DNA of 64,000 nucleotides from positions 793,001 to 857,000 of the forward strand of contig CAJNDS010002080.1 of the NCBI GenBank assembly GCA_905221605.1, in the 5' to 3' direction. The notes beneath the pieces were generated by a model. The model had not been told where the DNA came from. It searched no databases and worked only from the letters and a program-made list of their open reading frames with translations. The stretch is from Symbiodinium natans. Taxonomy: Eukaryota > Sar > Dinophyceae > Suessiales > Symbiodiniaceae. Below, piece by piece: positions 1 through 10,569 of the stretch (position 1 is the stretch's first letter; each line of letters begins with the position of its first letter). The position numbers and the translations under genes were made by a program.

Positions 1-564
1 CTAAACCCTAAACCCTAAACCCTAAAACTAGGTCCCCCACAAGTTCCCCCACGTTCCGGGCTGCAGAGCCAAGTGCTTAGGGTTTGGGTTGTGTGAAACT
101 TTTGAATATCCTAGGCTGCCCAGTAAACTAGGCTTAAAAAGGGTGCACTTTTTTTGCTTAAAGGGGTTTATAAGGGAACCTAAACCCCCCAAAAAAGGGA
201 ATAAGGATACTACTGGGCATCCTAGTAATGGTATGGGATGGGATTCTCCGGGTGGGTGGGTACTTCTCGGGCACCTGAAGAGCTGCTAAACTAGTGAATG
301 CTTGAACTTCGAGATGCTGAACCCTAAGCCCAAAACCCCAAATCCCTAAATCCTAAATGCCTATATGTTTTTTAACCCTAAACCCTAAACCCTAAACCCT
401 AAGCCCAAAGCCCAAAGCCCAAAGCCCTAAGCCCTAAGCCCTAAACCCTAAGCCCTAAGCCCTAAGCCCTAAGCCCTAAACCCTAACCCTAAACCCTAAG
501 CCCTAAACCCTAAGCCCTAAACCCTAAACCCTAAACCCTGAACCCTAAACCCTAAACCCTAAAC

Positions 565-639
565 GCTACTGGAGGAAAGCTCTGCCCAGGCCATCTGGGT
601 GTCCCCTCCGGCCGATGCAGTCGGGCTGTGACCCTGCGG
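565..639 (-). CDS. Predicted internal exon, unknown protein
   Basis: Seventy-five bases, exactly 25 codons. The acceptor is ..CCCTCAG and the donor GTTTAGGG is the first base of the telomere-type block. The frame includes ASAGGDTQMAWAELSSS. Polar, Ser/Ala-rich; no domain recognised. Function unknown. Confidence 0.45.
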
Positions 640-1015
640 CTGAGGGCTTCTAGGGCTTGCTAGTCCTTAAAGGAATTAGGGTTTAGGGGTTTAGGGTGTA
701 GGGTTTAGGGTTTAGGGTTGTTGACTCTCACCAAAAACTGCTAAGCAAAACCCTGTTTCATATAGGGGCCCTAATTCCCCCAGTCCCCTGTTAATAACTG
801 GCAAGATAACTCTGTAGGATTTTAGGCGTGGGTTGTCCTGCGGATGCAGGACCCGAGAGCTTGGGGTTTCGGGCTTGGGGCGGTTCAGGGTGTAGGGTAT
901 GGCTACTGCTTAGGGCTTCAAGTTCAGCGGTAGCCTCAATGCAAGAAGCTTGTAAATCCCCCTCGGACACTACCTAAACCCTAAACCCTAAACCCTAAAC
1001 CCTAAACCCTCAACC

Positions 1016-1048
1016 CTAGATTGCTTGGGGGCCACTGTGCGCCAAAGA
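1016..1048 (-). CDS. Possible short exon
   Basis: Follows a good acceptor (GCGCCTTGCAG) and reads FGAQWPPSNL. The donor lies in CTAGGGTTGAGGG, so the left edge is uncertain by a few bases. Too short to identify. Confidence 0.25.
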   Translation of the reverse strand, partial: SLAHSGPQAI

Positions 1049-1521
1049 CTGCAAGGCGCAACACAGGTTCACACACCCACGGTTTAGAGCTCCGGGTTTC
1101 GGGACGACCGAAACCTTCGGCACTTCAACCAGGAGCCCTTCGTTTGGCTTAGGGCTTCAGGGTGTAGGGGCTGAAGGTCTTACTTGAAGGTTCAGGGTAC
1201 TTCGAACCCAAATTCTAGCTGTACTTATACGCCCCCGAAGTCCCCTAAGTCCTTTACGTAGGTTAGAAGTAGACGTATAATTGGGTTATAGCCCTAAACC
1301 CTAAACCCTAAACCCTAAACCCTAAAGCCTAAACCCCTTTTGGACGGGGTTTAGGGTTTGGGGGTGTGCGGTTTCGGGCTTCAGGGCTTCTCGTTTTCAG
1401 GCTTTTTGGGGTTGCAGGGGTTCAGGTGTGGAGTATAGGCTTTCGGGTACTGGGTTTAGCGCTTGGGTCTTGAGTTGCTTTTGTAGTTTTGGTTTCGAGT
1501 AGTTTGCTTTTGGCTTTAAAC

Positions 1522-1645
1522 GGGTTCGGGTAGATCCTGCGAAGGTGCGACGGCATCAGAATCTTTTGAAGAGATGTTGGTATGGCATGCTGATTAGTTC
1601 TCGGACCACGTTCTGTAATGAGTGCTGCCGGGAAGGTCGTGGCTA
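1522..1645 (-). CDS. Predicted internal exon, unknown protein
   Basis: Acceptor TACTGCAG, donor GTTTAAAG. The 124-bp frame contains TTFPAALITERGPRTNQHAI and PSHLRRIYPN. No family recognised. Confidence 0.45.
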
Positions 1646-1893
1646 CTGCAGTACTTCTGGACATCATCCCGAAACCCTAAACCGTAATTAAACCCTAAAC
1701 CCTAAACCCTAACCCTAAACCCTAAACCCTAAACCCTAAACCCTAAACCCTAAACCCTAAACCCTAAACCCTAAACCCTAAACCCTAACCCCCTAAACCC
1801 TAAACCCTAAACCCTAAACCCTAAACCCTAAACCCTAAACCCTAAACCCTAAACCCTAAACCCTAAACCCTAAACCCTAAACCCTAAACCTAC

Positions 1894-1964
1894 TGGTGCG
1901 TTCAAGTCAGTTGCATCGGGTGCCTGCGGCTCCTGGGTCGCCTGGCACCGCTGTGCATGGCGGT
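1894..1964 (-). CDS. Predicted internal exon, unknown protein
   Basis: Lies between a 200-bp CCCTAAA block and a TTTAGGG block. Acceptor ..GACCTCAG, donor GTAGGTTTAGGG. Two bases plus 23 codons, including QATQEPQAPDATDLNAP. The other two minus-strand frames meet a stop before the donor, which favours this one. Function unknown. Confidence 0.5.
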
Positions 1965-2579
1965 CTGAGGTCTGAGGTCACCACGGGCCCTAGGGTTTAG
2001 GGTTTAGGGTTTAGGGTTTAGGGTTTAGGGTTTGGGGTTTAGGGTTTAGGGTTTAGGGTTTAGGGTTTAGGGGACCAACGCATAACCCAGGAATAAACAG
2101 GTACCCTTTCTGGCTTACAGGGGCCTTAACAGGGAACCTATACTATATGAAACCCTAACAAAAGAAATACGGGCCTACTCTGGGTCCTAGTGTGTATGGT
2201 CCCTTACCTTGTTTATAGGTATCCGAAGTATACGGGCCCTTAGTATGCATAGTGTATATAAGGGTTGTATTGCAGCGGACCCAATTTAAGGCCCATACAC
2301 TTAGAACCTTAGATTAGGGGTTTCAGGGTACTAGGATTTATGGATCTTATGGGGTGGGGTGTACGGCTTACAGAGACTGTATAAGGCTTATAGGGCTTGT
2401 CGGATCTATAGCAGGATGCTTGGGGTTCTTTTGACGGGCTTTTCGGTTCTAGAGGGTTTGCAAGGACTGACACGGTGCAAGCAGAGTCGGTTTAGGCACT
2501 TAAAGCCTGCACCCTACATAACCCTAAACCCCAAGCGTTTGTTCACTAATTCACATATTCTCTCCACTTAATAAAACTG

Positions 2580-3240
2580 AGTGTCATGAGTGAACAATAA
2601 AAGTATTATGGGGGCACTAAAGACCTAACAAAAGCCCCCATTATAATTAATTCGTTCACACCGCTCCCCCGTTCCTCGCTTCGCTTGTAATAAAATGAAT
2701 GAAACAAGGGAACAGAATCCTCGATCTTGGTTGGCATTCGCATGACATGTGTGCACAAGGGACCGTGTTTCCAGGGCCAATGAATGAATGAATTTCGTAT
2801 TCACATGGACGCCCTAATTATAGTATGTGTAATTCCTGCAGTAATAATATTATAGAGAAAATACTATTGGCTTTACGGTATTATTATTAGGATGACACGG
2901 GCGTACATTCACTTAATATAAAATAGCCGCCCGTATAAATATTTATTGCAGGAAACGTACATTTAATCGCGTAAAAGGGCACACGCGGTAAACCTTAATG
3001 TCATACCATATTGTATTATTAGAATGAAATCCTTTAAAGTTCGTACATTTTATTGCATTTGCCCGCGGATTTATTATCTTTGCCCGCGGGGTAATAAAGG
3101 TACGTGTATTTCATTCTCTTCATTTATCTTTTCTCGGGTGTGCAGGTTATGTTGTAGGTCGCCTGCAAAGGGCCACGGTCGTAAGATTGCAAGGGCTTAA
3201 ATCCTAAAACGCGAGGGCCCAGAACCCAAAGCCCCCAAGC
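2580..3240. other. AT-richer stretch without recognised genes
   Basis: Contrasts with the GC-rich surroundings: A/T-rich, with tracts such as AATAATATTATAG and no telomere-type block. No splice-bounded open frame or RNA gene was recognised. It could be intergenic or a long intron. Confidence 0.4.
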
Positions 3241-3501
3241 CGTAAAACCCTGATTCAGAAAGGGACCCCCCCCTCCCCCCCTTCAACCCTAATCCCTAAA
3301 TCCCTCAACCCCAAACCCTAACCCTCTGTTTCGGTCTTTGTGAGGTTTGCCCAAAAGCCCGAAAGCCCCTAAACCCCAAAAGCACTAAACCTTAGCCCCC
3401 AAACCCCAAACCCCTAAACTCCTAAACCCAAAAAGCCCTGAAACCTACCCTGAACCCCACAAGCCCTAAACCTTAAACCCCTAAACCCCCTTAAGCTACC
3501 A

Positions 3502-3587
3502 ATTGCTTAAGAACCCCCCCCCCCCCAAAGAAAAAAAAATATATTCTTCCTTATAAGGATAATATATAGGGATTATTACTTTTTAAA

Positions 3588-3621
<34 letters not shown>

Positions 3622-3669
3622 TGAATATATATATATATATATATATAATTTTTTGGGAGTTCTTAAGCG
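3502..3669. mobile_element. Inverted-repeat element with C/A and T/G tracts and an (AT)n core
   Basis: Left end GCTTAAGAAC followed by a C run and an A-rich run; right end TTTTTTGGGAGTTCTTAAGC. The ends are inverted repeats of each other around two (AT)n tracts. The size and structure suit a small intron-borne element. The C and A runs look like slippage of a shorter CCCAAA-type end. Confidence 0.5.
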
Positions 3670-3686
3670 AAGAGCAGTAAACTCAC

Positions 3687-3766
3687 CCTGCCTCCCACAA
3701 GGCCAAGGCTTCATCGGGCGTGGCGAAGCCGACGACCCCGAAGGGGCCAAAGGGCAGGTGGGCGTC
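3687..3766 (-). CDS. Predicted exon, RRM-like segment
   Basis: The donor is a textbook GTGAGT; the acceptor follows CCTAAACCTACGAG. Twenty-six codons plus two bases include PFGPFGVVGFATPDEALALW. The pattern (Phe-Gly, hydrophobic, Gly-Phe-Ala, then a helix start with Glu-Ala-Leu) resembles the RNP1 strand and second helix of an RNA-recognition motif. The match is by eye and short, so RNA binding is an inference. Confidence 0.5.
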
Positions 3767-4135
3767 CTCGTAGGTTTAGGGTTTAGGGCTTAGGGTTTAG
3801 GGTTTAGGGTTTAGGGTTTTTGGTTTGCGTTTAGGGTTCAGGGGTGTGGGGTTTGGGGTTTGTTTCTGGCGCTTGCTCCCTTTTCTGTCGGGTGAGCCTG
3901 AGGCTAAGGTCTAGGGTTATTGTCGCGTGTGTCGGCGTGTGTTTGTTTGGGGGTTCGAGGTTTCGGAGTTTAGGTTCGTGGTGGCATGAGACGACGAGCA
4001 ATCAAGAAATTGCCTGCCGCATCTAAACCCTAAACACTAAGCTTCTAAACCCAAAACCCTAAACCCTAACCAAACCCTTTTGGGAGCTTGCGGTTTTGGC
4101 TTTGGGGTTTGGCGGTTGCAGTTTTTTGGGTTCGC

Positions 4136-4194
4136 GGGTCGATCGAAAGAAAGACGCTGCAAGCGGCTGCCTCTGCGACTCCAGCGAAGTAGTC
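4136..4194 (-). CDS. Predicted exon, unknown protein
   Basis: Acceptor TCCAAAGCAG; likely GC donor after ..GACCC. One frame reads DYFAGVAEAACSVFLSIDP. Phase against the exon at 4666-4749 does not match this frame without a shift, so either a boundary or the frame is wrong. Confidence 0.35.
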
Positions 4195-4665
4195 CTGCTT
4201 TGGAGGTTCAGTGGGTAGCTAGATGTAGGGTTATAGGTACACTGAAGGGGTTGTAAGTATATAGCAGGGTTATATGTACCCTAAATAGGGTCATAAGTAT
4301 ATAGTAGGGCCAGAAGTACCCTCACCAGGGCTACAAGGGATATAGGCAATTACCGTAGTAATTACCCTCAAGACTTCTTGTAGGGCTTTAAGTGCCCTAG
4401 ATCGGATTAGACGTATCTAGTTTCCATCATTTCAACTCAACTTACATCTACCCATGAACCGCATGCCGGGAACGCATCTAGTATTTCAGATACAGAAGCA
4501 AACCTTGTCGTAACAGAAGCTGAATCATAGGAAATTGACAAGCTACTCAGATCATAACCATGAAAGTAATCATCGTATGCTGCAGGTAAAGCCCAATGCA
4601 TGGAAATAAACAGATCTCAGGTTTCAGGCTTTCAGGGTCTTGGGGTTCGCGCGTGCCGTGTGCAC

Positions 4666-4749
4666 CGAGGCATCAAAGGGAGATCGTTGATGTTGTGCTC
4701 CTTCACCGTGTTGCCATCGAGCTCCCAGATGGACAGCCCGAGACGAAAC
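4666..4749 (-). CDS. Predicted internal exon, unknown protein
   Basis: Acceptor GTGCCCGTGCAG, donor GTGCACACGG. The frame contains RLGLSIWELDGNTVKEHNIN. Its start phase (one base) fits the two-base overhang of the exon at 4877-4973, so the pair is likely adjacent in one mRNA. Function unknown. Confidence 0.55.
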
Positions 4750-4876
4750 CTGCACGGGCACCCAGAAATTCAGGGTTTAGGGTTTAGGGTTTAGGGCTTA
4801 GGGTCCGCCGACCCTGGCGGCGTGTTGGATGGGAAAAAGAGGTTTTCACCTCCCTCTTTCCCTAGGGCGGGGGTAC

Positions 4877-4973
4877 CCCGCCAGCTTTTCTGTGCAGGAA
4901 CAGGCCACCCACACCGCGTAAACTTTCGCACAGGACATGAGAGCTCTTTTGGAAACGTTGAAGTTCTTTGCCG
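4877..4973 (-). CDS. Predicted internal exon, unknown protein
   Basis: Acceptor GGAGGGCAG, donor GTACCCCC. The frame includes AKNFNVSKRALMSCAKVYAV, then a Cys-rich stretch. Phase-compatible with 4666-4749. It lies beside a ~100-bp C homopolymer that belongs to the upstream intron. Confidence 0.5.
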
Positions 4974-4994
4974 CTGCCCTCCGCACCCTACCTA

Positions 4995-5041
4995 CCCCCC
5001 CCCCCACCCCCCCCCCCCCCCCCCCCCCCCCCTCTGTCCCC

Positions 5042-5096
<55 letters not shown>

Positions 5097-5097
5097 A
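4995..5097. repeat. About 100 bp of nearly pure C
   Basis: A cytosine tract interrupted only by a single A and short TCTGTCCCCA spacers. Poly-proline frames across it are artefacts. On the coding (minus) strand it is a G tract upstream of the acceptor of the exon at 4877-4973. Confidence 0.9.
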
Positions 5098-5099
5098 CT

Positions 5100-6360
5100 C
5101 CTGCGCTTAAACCCAGCCCCCGCACCGCCCGTGGTGCAGGGCGGAGCCCGCGTCGCACTTTTGCGCTAGCTTTAAGGGGCGAGCGCCCGAGCCGCCGACC
5201 CCGCCCAAAATTGCTTCAAATTCGCGCGGGGCCCTTCGAGAGGCCTCCAAAACGGCATCCAAGGGGACGCAACACGCGGTGGTGCGAAAAGCACGAAAAC
5301 CTCGTAAAAAAACCATGGGTGTTTACGAAAAACCGAGGCCACAAAACACCCGCAGCACCCCATTAAACCCTCACGGGTGTGCATCATCGGCCCTAGCTTT
5401 TCACATGGGGCGCGCGCCAGGCCGAAACCACGTTTTTCAAGGTTTGGGGGGGGTACCGGAAGCACAAAACCAGGCGAGCATCATGAGCATCAGCAGCCCT
5501 GGCCCGCGGGCCCAAGGCAATAAAAAACGCTGAAAAACGCTGAAATCACCGTAAATACCGTGTTTTTATGAGGTTTTTCACGCGTGCCTCCGACCCCCAC
5601 CCCTGTTGCCCTTGACCCGCCCCCAAAGTGCGCATCATCGAAACCCACGTCGGGGGGGGTCTGCTGATGCTGCTGATGCGCGGGGTCCGGGCGCATCAGC
5701 AAGCCATCGTTTCTCATGGGCTTCGTGGGGGGGTCCGGGCCCACGGCCCAGAGACCCAGCTGATGCTCATGATGCTCGGTTTGGGGGGGTGTTCCAACAG
5801 CAGAAAACCTCGTAAACACCGAGTGTTTTGTGGGTCCACGTAAAAACGCCGCTAAAATCGCTCATTTTATGCGCTCGAACGGCTTCGTGCCTACAAAACA
5901 CCCGAACAGCAGGACCCCGAATGCCCTTAAGGGCATTCGGGGTCTTGCTTTTGGGGGTTTCGTGGGCACGCAAGCGTTCAAGCACATACAATCGGCGTGT
6001 TTAAGGGGGTTTTGGATGGCCTGGGAGAGGCCGCTGATGCTCATGATGATCCCTTTCCTGGGTCCCAAAAGGCTTCCCAAGCCCAAAAACACGTGTTTAC
6101 AGCGTTTTCTGAAGGTTTTTCGAAGGCAAAACGCATGCATAGAATGCTTGTAAGGCCCCCAAACCAACCCCACTGATACTCCTGATGCGGGTGCGCGCGC
6201 GCGCGCGCGCCGGGTGGGGGGGAGGGAGGGGGGGCGAAGGCAGGAGAAAGAGAGACAGAGAGAAGGAGAGGACAAAGACACGGGAAAGAGAAGACAGTGC
6301 CAAGGTTCAAGGTTTCGTGCTTTGGGGGGCGGGGGCCGGCCCGTGCCGCTAGGCCTGAAA
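5100..6360. repeat. Non-telomeric repeat block with GATGCTCATGAT motifs and palindromes
   Basis: This stretch lacks telomere-type blocks. The motif GCTGATGCTCATGAT or close forms recurs on both strands near 5473-5498, 5640-5700, 5757-5780, 6031-6055 and 6165-6190. The same motif marks every unit of the satellite at 31.1-32.5 kb. It also holds a perfect 32-bp palindrome (5913-5944). Open frames here overlap on both strands and look like repeat shadows; no gene is called. Confidence 0.6.
5913..5944. repeat. Perfect 32-bp palindrome
   Basis: Sixteen-base arms with no loop (GACCCCGAATGCCCTT and its complement). Weaker inverted similarity continues outward for roughly 25-45 bp on each side, including the ACAAAACACCC / GGGGGTTTCGT region. 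Could extrude as a cruciform. Confidence 0.85.
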
Positions 6361-6780
6361 TTTAGGGTTTAGGGTTTAGGGTTTAGGGTTTAAGGTTTGG
6401 GGCTTGGGCGACAGGATCCCGAAATCTTGAATTTTGCAACTTCAGCCCTCAACCCTAAACCCTAAATCCTAACCCCTAAACCCTACTTTAGGGTTTAGGG
6501 TTTCGGGCTGAGGGTTTAGCGTTTAGGGGTTGGGGTTAGGGTTTAGGGTTCAGGGTTTAGGGTTTGGGGTTCAGGGTTTAGGGTCTAGGGTTTCGGGGTG
6601 GGGGTTTCAGGTTTAGGTTTAGGGTTTAGGGCTCCCAAGCGGGGCCCCACAACGAGAAGCAACCAGGACAAGGGCGCCATTAAGGGACTCTTGAGGGATA
6701 GTAGGGTTTAGGGAAACCCTAAACCCTAAACCCTAAACCCTAAACCCCAAACCCCACGTCCCCGAAAACTTCACCCCCCA

Positions 6781-6931
6781 GGTAGTTGCATGATCCCTTA
6801 GTATGGTCCCTGAGAAGGGGACCCCTTATTACATGCCTTATATACCCGAAACAAATTACGGGCTCATACGTCTAAACCTTTAAGGGAGGTAGGGGACCAT
6901 ATTACGGGCCCATGAAACTACCCTCACAACC
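6781..6931. mobile_element. Inverted-repeat element, family B (GGTAGTTGCATG), copy 1
   Basis: Ends read GGTAGTTGCATGATCCCTTA and, on the other strand, GGTAGTTTCATGGGCCCGTA, with further matching ATGGTCCC. Similar copies lie at 18758-18900 and 19888-20031. It is about 150 bp, within intronic DNA. Confidence 0.65.
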
Positions 6932-7060
6932 CCCCCCCCCCCCCCCCCCCTAAACCCTAAGCCCTAAGCCCTAAGCCCTAAGCCCTAAGCCCTAAGCCCT
7001 AAGCCCTAAGCCCTAAGCCCTAAACCTCTCTTTCATATATAATTTAAATGTTAAGGAGTT

Positions 7061-7256
7061 ACTGGGCAAGGTCGCCGTTTTACTGGGCAAGGTCGATTTT
7101 TTGACCAAAATCGACCTTGCCCAGTAAAACGGCGACCTTGCCCAGTAAAACGGCGACCTTGCCCAGTAAAACGGCGACCTTGCCCAGTAAAACGGCCGTT
7201 TTACTGGGCAAGGTCGCCGTTTTACTGGGCAAGGTCGCCGTTTTACTGGGCAAGGT
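7061..7256. repeat. 21-bp repeat array arranged as nested palindromes
   Basis: The unit ACTGGGCAAGGTCGCCGTTTT runs forward twice. After a short AT-rich loop it runs four times in reverse, then three or more times forward again. The result is two large inverted repeats back to back. ACTGGGC is also the core of the family A element ends. Confidence 0.85.
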
Positions 7257-7615
7257 CCTCCTTGAGGATCTAGGGTGGGGTGGGGAAGGCGCCTAACCTT
7301 TGAGGATCTGGGGTGGGGTGGGGAAGAGGCTTTGACAAAAAACACGAGCAGAAAGAACAAATGAGATTGGAGGACAGGGCTTGCTGATGAAAAATATACA
7401 CTTTTTATTTCTTAATGTTTTGGGATTCTCTGGGTGGGTGGGTTTTTTCCAAGAGCCCAAGCAGCGGCTCTACTAGAGATTGCTCGACCCGGAGCTGCTG
7501 AACCCTAAACCCTAAACCCTAAACCCTAAACCCTAAACCCTAAACCCTAAACCCTAAACCCTAAACCCTAAACCCTAAACCCTAAACCCTAAACCCTAAA
7601 CCCTAAACCCTAAGC

Positions 7616-7694
7616 CTGGCGGTCTCTGCGGCGTCGACATGGCGACACAGCTCCTGGACTGCGAAGCCCAGCCTGAGGCGGCATTCCTTGTGCC
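7616..7694 (-). CDS. Predicted internal exon, unknown protein
   Basis: Island between a 112-bp CCCTAAA block and a 114-bp TTTAGGG block. Acceptor AAACCCGAAG, donor GC (CCAG|GCTTAGGG). The frame includes RLRLGFAVQELCRHVDAAET. The opposite strand is also open, so orientation rests partly on the neighbours. Confidence 0.45.
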
Positions 7695-8033
7695 CTTCGG
7701 GTTTAGGGTTTAGGGTTTAGGGTTTAGGGTTTAGGGTTTAGGGTTTAGGGTTTAGGGTTTAGGGTTTAGGGTTTAGGGTTTAGGGTTTAGGGTTTAGGGT
7801 TTAGGGTTAGGGTTGACAGGGTTTACAGGGCCTTTAGGGTTTATGAGGTAGATAGGGTTTGTAGGGTTTATAGGGTTGATAGGGTCTATAGGGTTTCTGG
7901 TCTATAGGCTTTGTGGGTTTATAGGGTTTGTAGGGTTTTTAGGGTCTACAGGGCGTGTGGGTTTGTAGGGTTGGAAGGGATTTTAGGGGTTATAGGCGGA
8001 GTATAGGGTTTATAATAGGCTTGTAATCCGAGC

Positions 8034-8352
8034 ATCAGTTTAATTAATACCCCCACATTTAAAGAATTTTTTTTGGCCGGAAGCCCGCCGGAAGACTACT
8101 TTCCATTAGGGTGGATTTCGTATGGGACAAACCCCCCACATTTAAAGGAATTATTTTTTGGGGGGGTTCAAAAATCTGTCGGCAGGCTTCTTGTTTTGCT
8201 TGCGGAGACGCAAAGCTACAGCACCTCAGGGATCTGCAGCCTATTGTTTTTAATAGAGAATCAATACAGGGCCATGGTCCAACTATTGCGGAACCCGGCA
8301 TTCCTTATTGTGGAGGGGGGGGGGGGGCCCACCAATTAAACAGAAGCTCGGA
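8034..8352. mobile_element. Inverted-repeat bounded segment with internal direct repeat
   Basis: The ends are similar inverted sequences (CGAGCATCAGTTTAATTAA on the left, complement of CCAATTAAACAGAAGCTCGG on the right). A C5ACATTTAAAG-AATTTTTT motif occurs twice inside (8050-8080, 8132-8166). A minus-strand frame after GGCTGCAG near 8235 (CCSFASPQAKQEACR) could be an exon between two related introns. Confidence 0.4.
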
Positions 8353-8675
8353 TTAGGGTTTATGGGGTCATATCATCCCCATTACAGCCCTCTTCATGCT
8401 GAAAAGGGAGCTGGGGCCCTTTTAGGATCCTGACATTTTTGATGTTTTGGAGGATGGCTTGAGGGTGCGTTGAGAATAGTTCGGGGCTCTAGCTTAGGGT
8501 TTAGGGTTTGGGGTTTGGGGTTTGGGGTTTGGGGTTTGGGGTTTAGGGTTTAGGGTTTAGGGCTACTGCAGGAACGCCCTGTAGGGTCGAGGGGTGCAGT
8601 CTTGGGGGTTTAGGGTCCCTCGCAAGTCTGAACCCCCACATCCAGACTTTCCATCCAAGCGCTGTAGGGGTCGTA

Positions 8676-8806
8676 CCTGGGGCCCTGAAGGTTGTACCCT
8701 TTGGGTGTGTTGGGACCCTGACTTAAAGATCCACTAGGTAGCCTGAGGGCCCTATTAGGAGTATATTAAGCGGAACCTTTAGGGGCCCAACCTGAGGGGT
8801 GCGAGC
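8676..8806. mobile_element. Dispersed element, family G, copy 1
   Basis: Starts CCTGAAGGTTGTACCC and ends near GGGCCCAACCTGAGGGG. It shares GAGTATATTAAG(C/G)GGAACC with the copy at 51953-52070, which has the same layout and an imperfect terminal inverted repeat. Confidence 0.5.
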
Positions 8807-8847
8807 CTGAATCCCTTGAAACACTGGGATGTCTCTCAGCCGCCCAC

Positions 8848-8913
8848 AGGCCATCTCTGGTGAAGCATTTCAGCTTTGAGTGCAGGATTGCACCTCGAGC
8901 GGAAGCTTTGACC
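8848..8913 (-). CDS. Predicted exon, unknown protein
   Basis: Acceptor GCTCTGGTTCAG, donor GTGGGCGG. The frame includes FRSRCNPALKAEMLHQRWP. The plus strand is also open here, so confidence is limited. Confidence 0.35.
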
Positions 8914-9105
8914 CTGAACCAGAGCCACGGTTTAGGGTTTAGGGTTTAGGGTTTAGGGTTTAGGGTTTAGGGTTTAGGGTTTAGGGTTTAGGGTTTAGGG
9001 TTTAGGGTTTAGTGGCCCCCTTTTCTGTTGAACACCCTGTGTATGAAGGCCCACGTTCAAAGAGGTGCCCGAAACTCGAACTCTCAGCAAGATCGACACC
9101 CAACC

Positions 9106-9250
9106 CTAAGGGTCCATGTACCTAAAAAGGGAATACTTGGGCATTAAAGGCCTTAAAGGCCTTAAAGGCCTTAAAGGCCTTAAAGGCCTTAAAGTACCTC
9201 CTATACCTTGGGGCCCAGGTAGACAATGATGATGTACATGGACCCCTTAG
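9106..9250. mobile_element. Inverted-repeat element, family C, copy 1
   Basis: Ends CTAAGGGTCCATGTAC and GTACATGGACCCCTTAG are near-perfect inverted repeats. The core holds six copies of a 9-bp TTAAAGGCC repeat. A second copy is at 29257-29361. Confidence 0.7.
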
Positions 9251-9398
9251 GGTAATACCCCTGTGAGATTGTCTGTGAACAAGGATTCAGGGTCTAGGGC
9301 TTTGGGTTTCCACAGCTTGGGGAAATAGAATGTCTCCTGAGGTCGTAAACCCTACCCCCTAAACCCTGAACCCTGAACCCTATTTGTGTAGAAAAAAC

Positions 9399-9485
9399 AT
9401 GGCTGTGCACCATCCGCGTCGAGCCTGGGCTGTGTCCATCGGCTGTGGGAGGTGCCGAGAACAGTACGTCTCGAGCATCTGCCTG
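9399..9485 (-). CDS. Predicted exon, unknown protein
   Basis: Acceptor ACACCCTAAG, donor GTTTTTTC. The frame reads ADARDVLFSAPPTADGHSPG and continues to a His-rich end. Orientation is ambiguous because the plus strand is open too. Confidence 0.35.
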
Positions 9486-10264
9486 CTTAGGGTGTAGGGT
9501 TAATTTAGGGTTTAGGGCTTAGGGTTTAGGGTTTCGGTAGGGGTTAGGGTTTAAGGTTTTGGTTTAGGGTTTAGGGGTTTAGGGTTTAGGGTGTTAGGGT
9601 TTTGGGGTTTTAGGGTGTTGAGGTTTCAGGGTTTAGGGTTTAGGGTTTGGGGTTTAGGGTTTAGGGTTTAGGGTTTAGGGTTTAGGACAACCCACGCACC
9701 CCTATCTCCAAGCCCTAAAGCCCTAACCTCCCCAGCTAGCCACCACAAAGCCTGCACCCCAGACCCCCAAGTTAGTTTAGGCTCCCTAAAACCCTGAACC
9801 CTAAACCCTCAGCCCTTTCGGAACTTAAGATTTGTGGTTGCGCCTGCAAGCCCACTGAAAGGATGGATGCGTTGAGACCGGCCCATACCCAATCCACTGC
9901 CTGACCAGGAGGGCAGGGTGTAGTGTTTCGGGATCAGGGCTCGGCAGGGTGAAGGCAGCTTTAGTAGGGTTACGTAGGCTTGGTAGGTTTAGTAGGGTTT
10001 AGGAGGTTGAGAGGGGGTAGTAGTTTAGTTGGTTTGATAGGGGTAGGGTTCAGTTTGACTTAGTAGGCTTGAGGGAGAAGTGGCTTGGTAGGGTTTAGGA
10101 TGCTCACAAGGTCAGGCCAAATACTGCTGAGGGCAGCGCGACAAAGAAGGCTGTTGCTACCCTAAACCCTAAACCCTAAACCCTAAACCCTAAACCCTAG
10201 GGTTTGGGGCTTAGCGTTTAGGATGCTTAGGGGCTTCATTAGCTGGTAGTCTGGCTCGGCTCAC

Positions 10265-10297
10265 CCATTCAGCTTGGGCCCCTCGATTGCGCGGAGC
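10265..10297 (-). CDS. Predicted 33-bp micro-exon
   Basis: The acceptor has a clear pyrimidine tract (CCCCGGCTGTCGTTTCAG) and the donor is GTGAGCC. It holds exactly 11 codons, APRNRGAQAEW. Both splice sites are unusually good for this region. Confidence 0.45.
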
Positions 10298-10519
10298 CTG
10301 AAACGACAGCCGGGGAAGACACTAATCGAAGAGCGGCTTCGGCGTCGAGGTTTAGGGTTTAGGGTTTAGGGTTTAAGGTTTATAAGGGTTAGGGTACTGT
10401 TAGAGTTTAGGGTTCAGGGTTAGGGTTTATGGATTACGGTTCAGGGTTTCAGGGGAGTTGGCGAGCTTCAGCAGCTGGTCTACACGGCAACATTAAACCC
10501 TAAACCCTAAACCCTAAAC

Positions 10520-10569
10520 CGTGCTCCAGCCATCATGCCTTCGGTCGGTCGATTGCACAGCTTCTTCCC
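10520..10569 (-). CDS. Predicted internal exon
   Basis: Acceptor TTTTGGCTTCAG, donor GTTTAGGG. Reads GKKLCNRPTEGMMAGA. Function unknown. Confidence 0.4.

Noticed and set aside
1-28. Chromosome-end telomere
   Set aside because: Only four units at the window edge; identical blocks occur throughout, so an end cannot be claimed.
4968-5366. Open frames rich in proline or glycine across C/G tracts (also near 14485-14676 and 52133-52378)
   Set aside because: They are translations of homopolymers; no splice-bounded or conserved segment.
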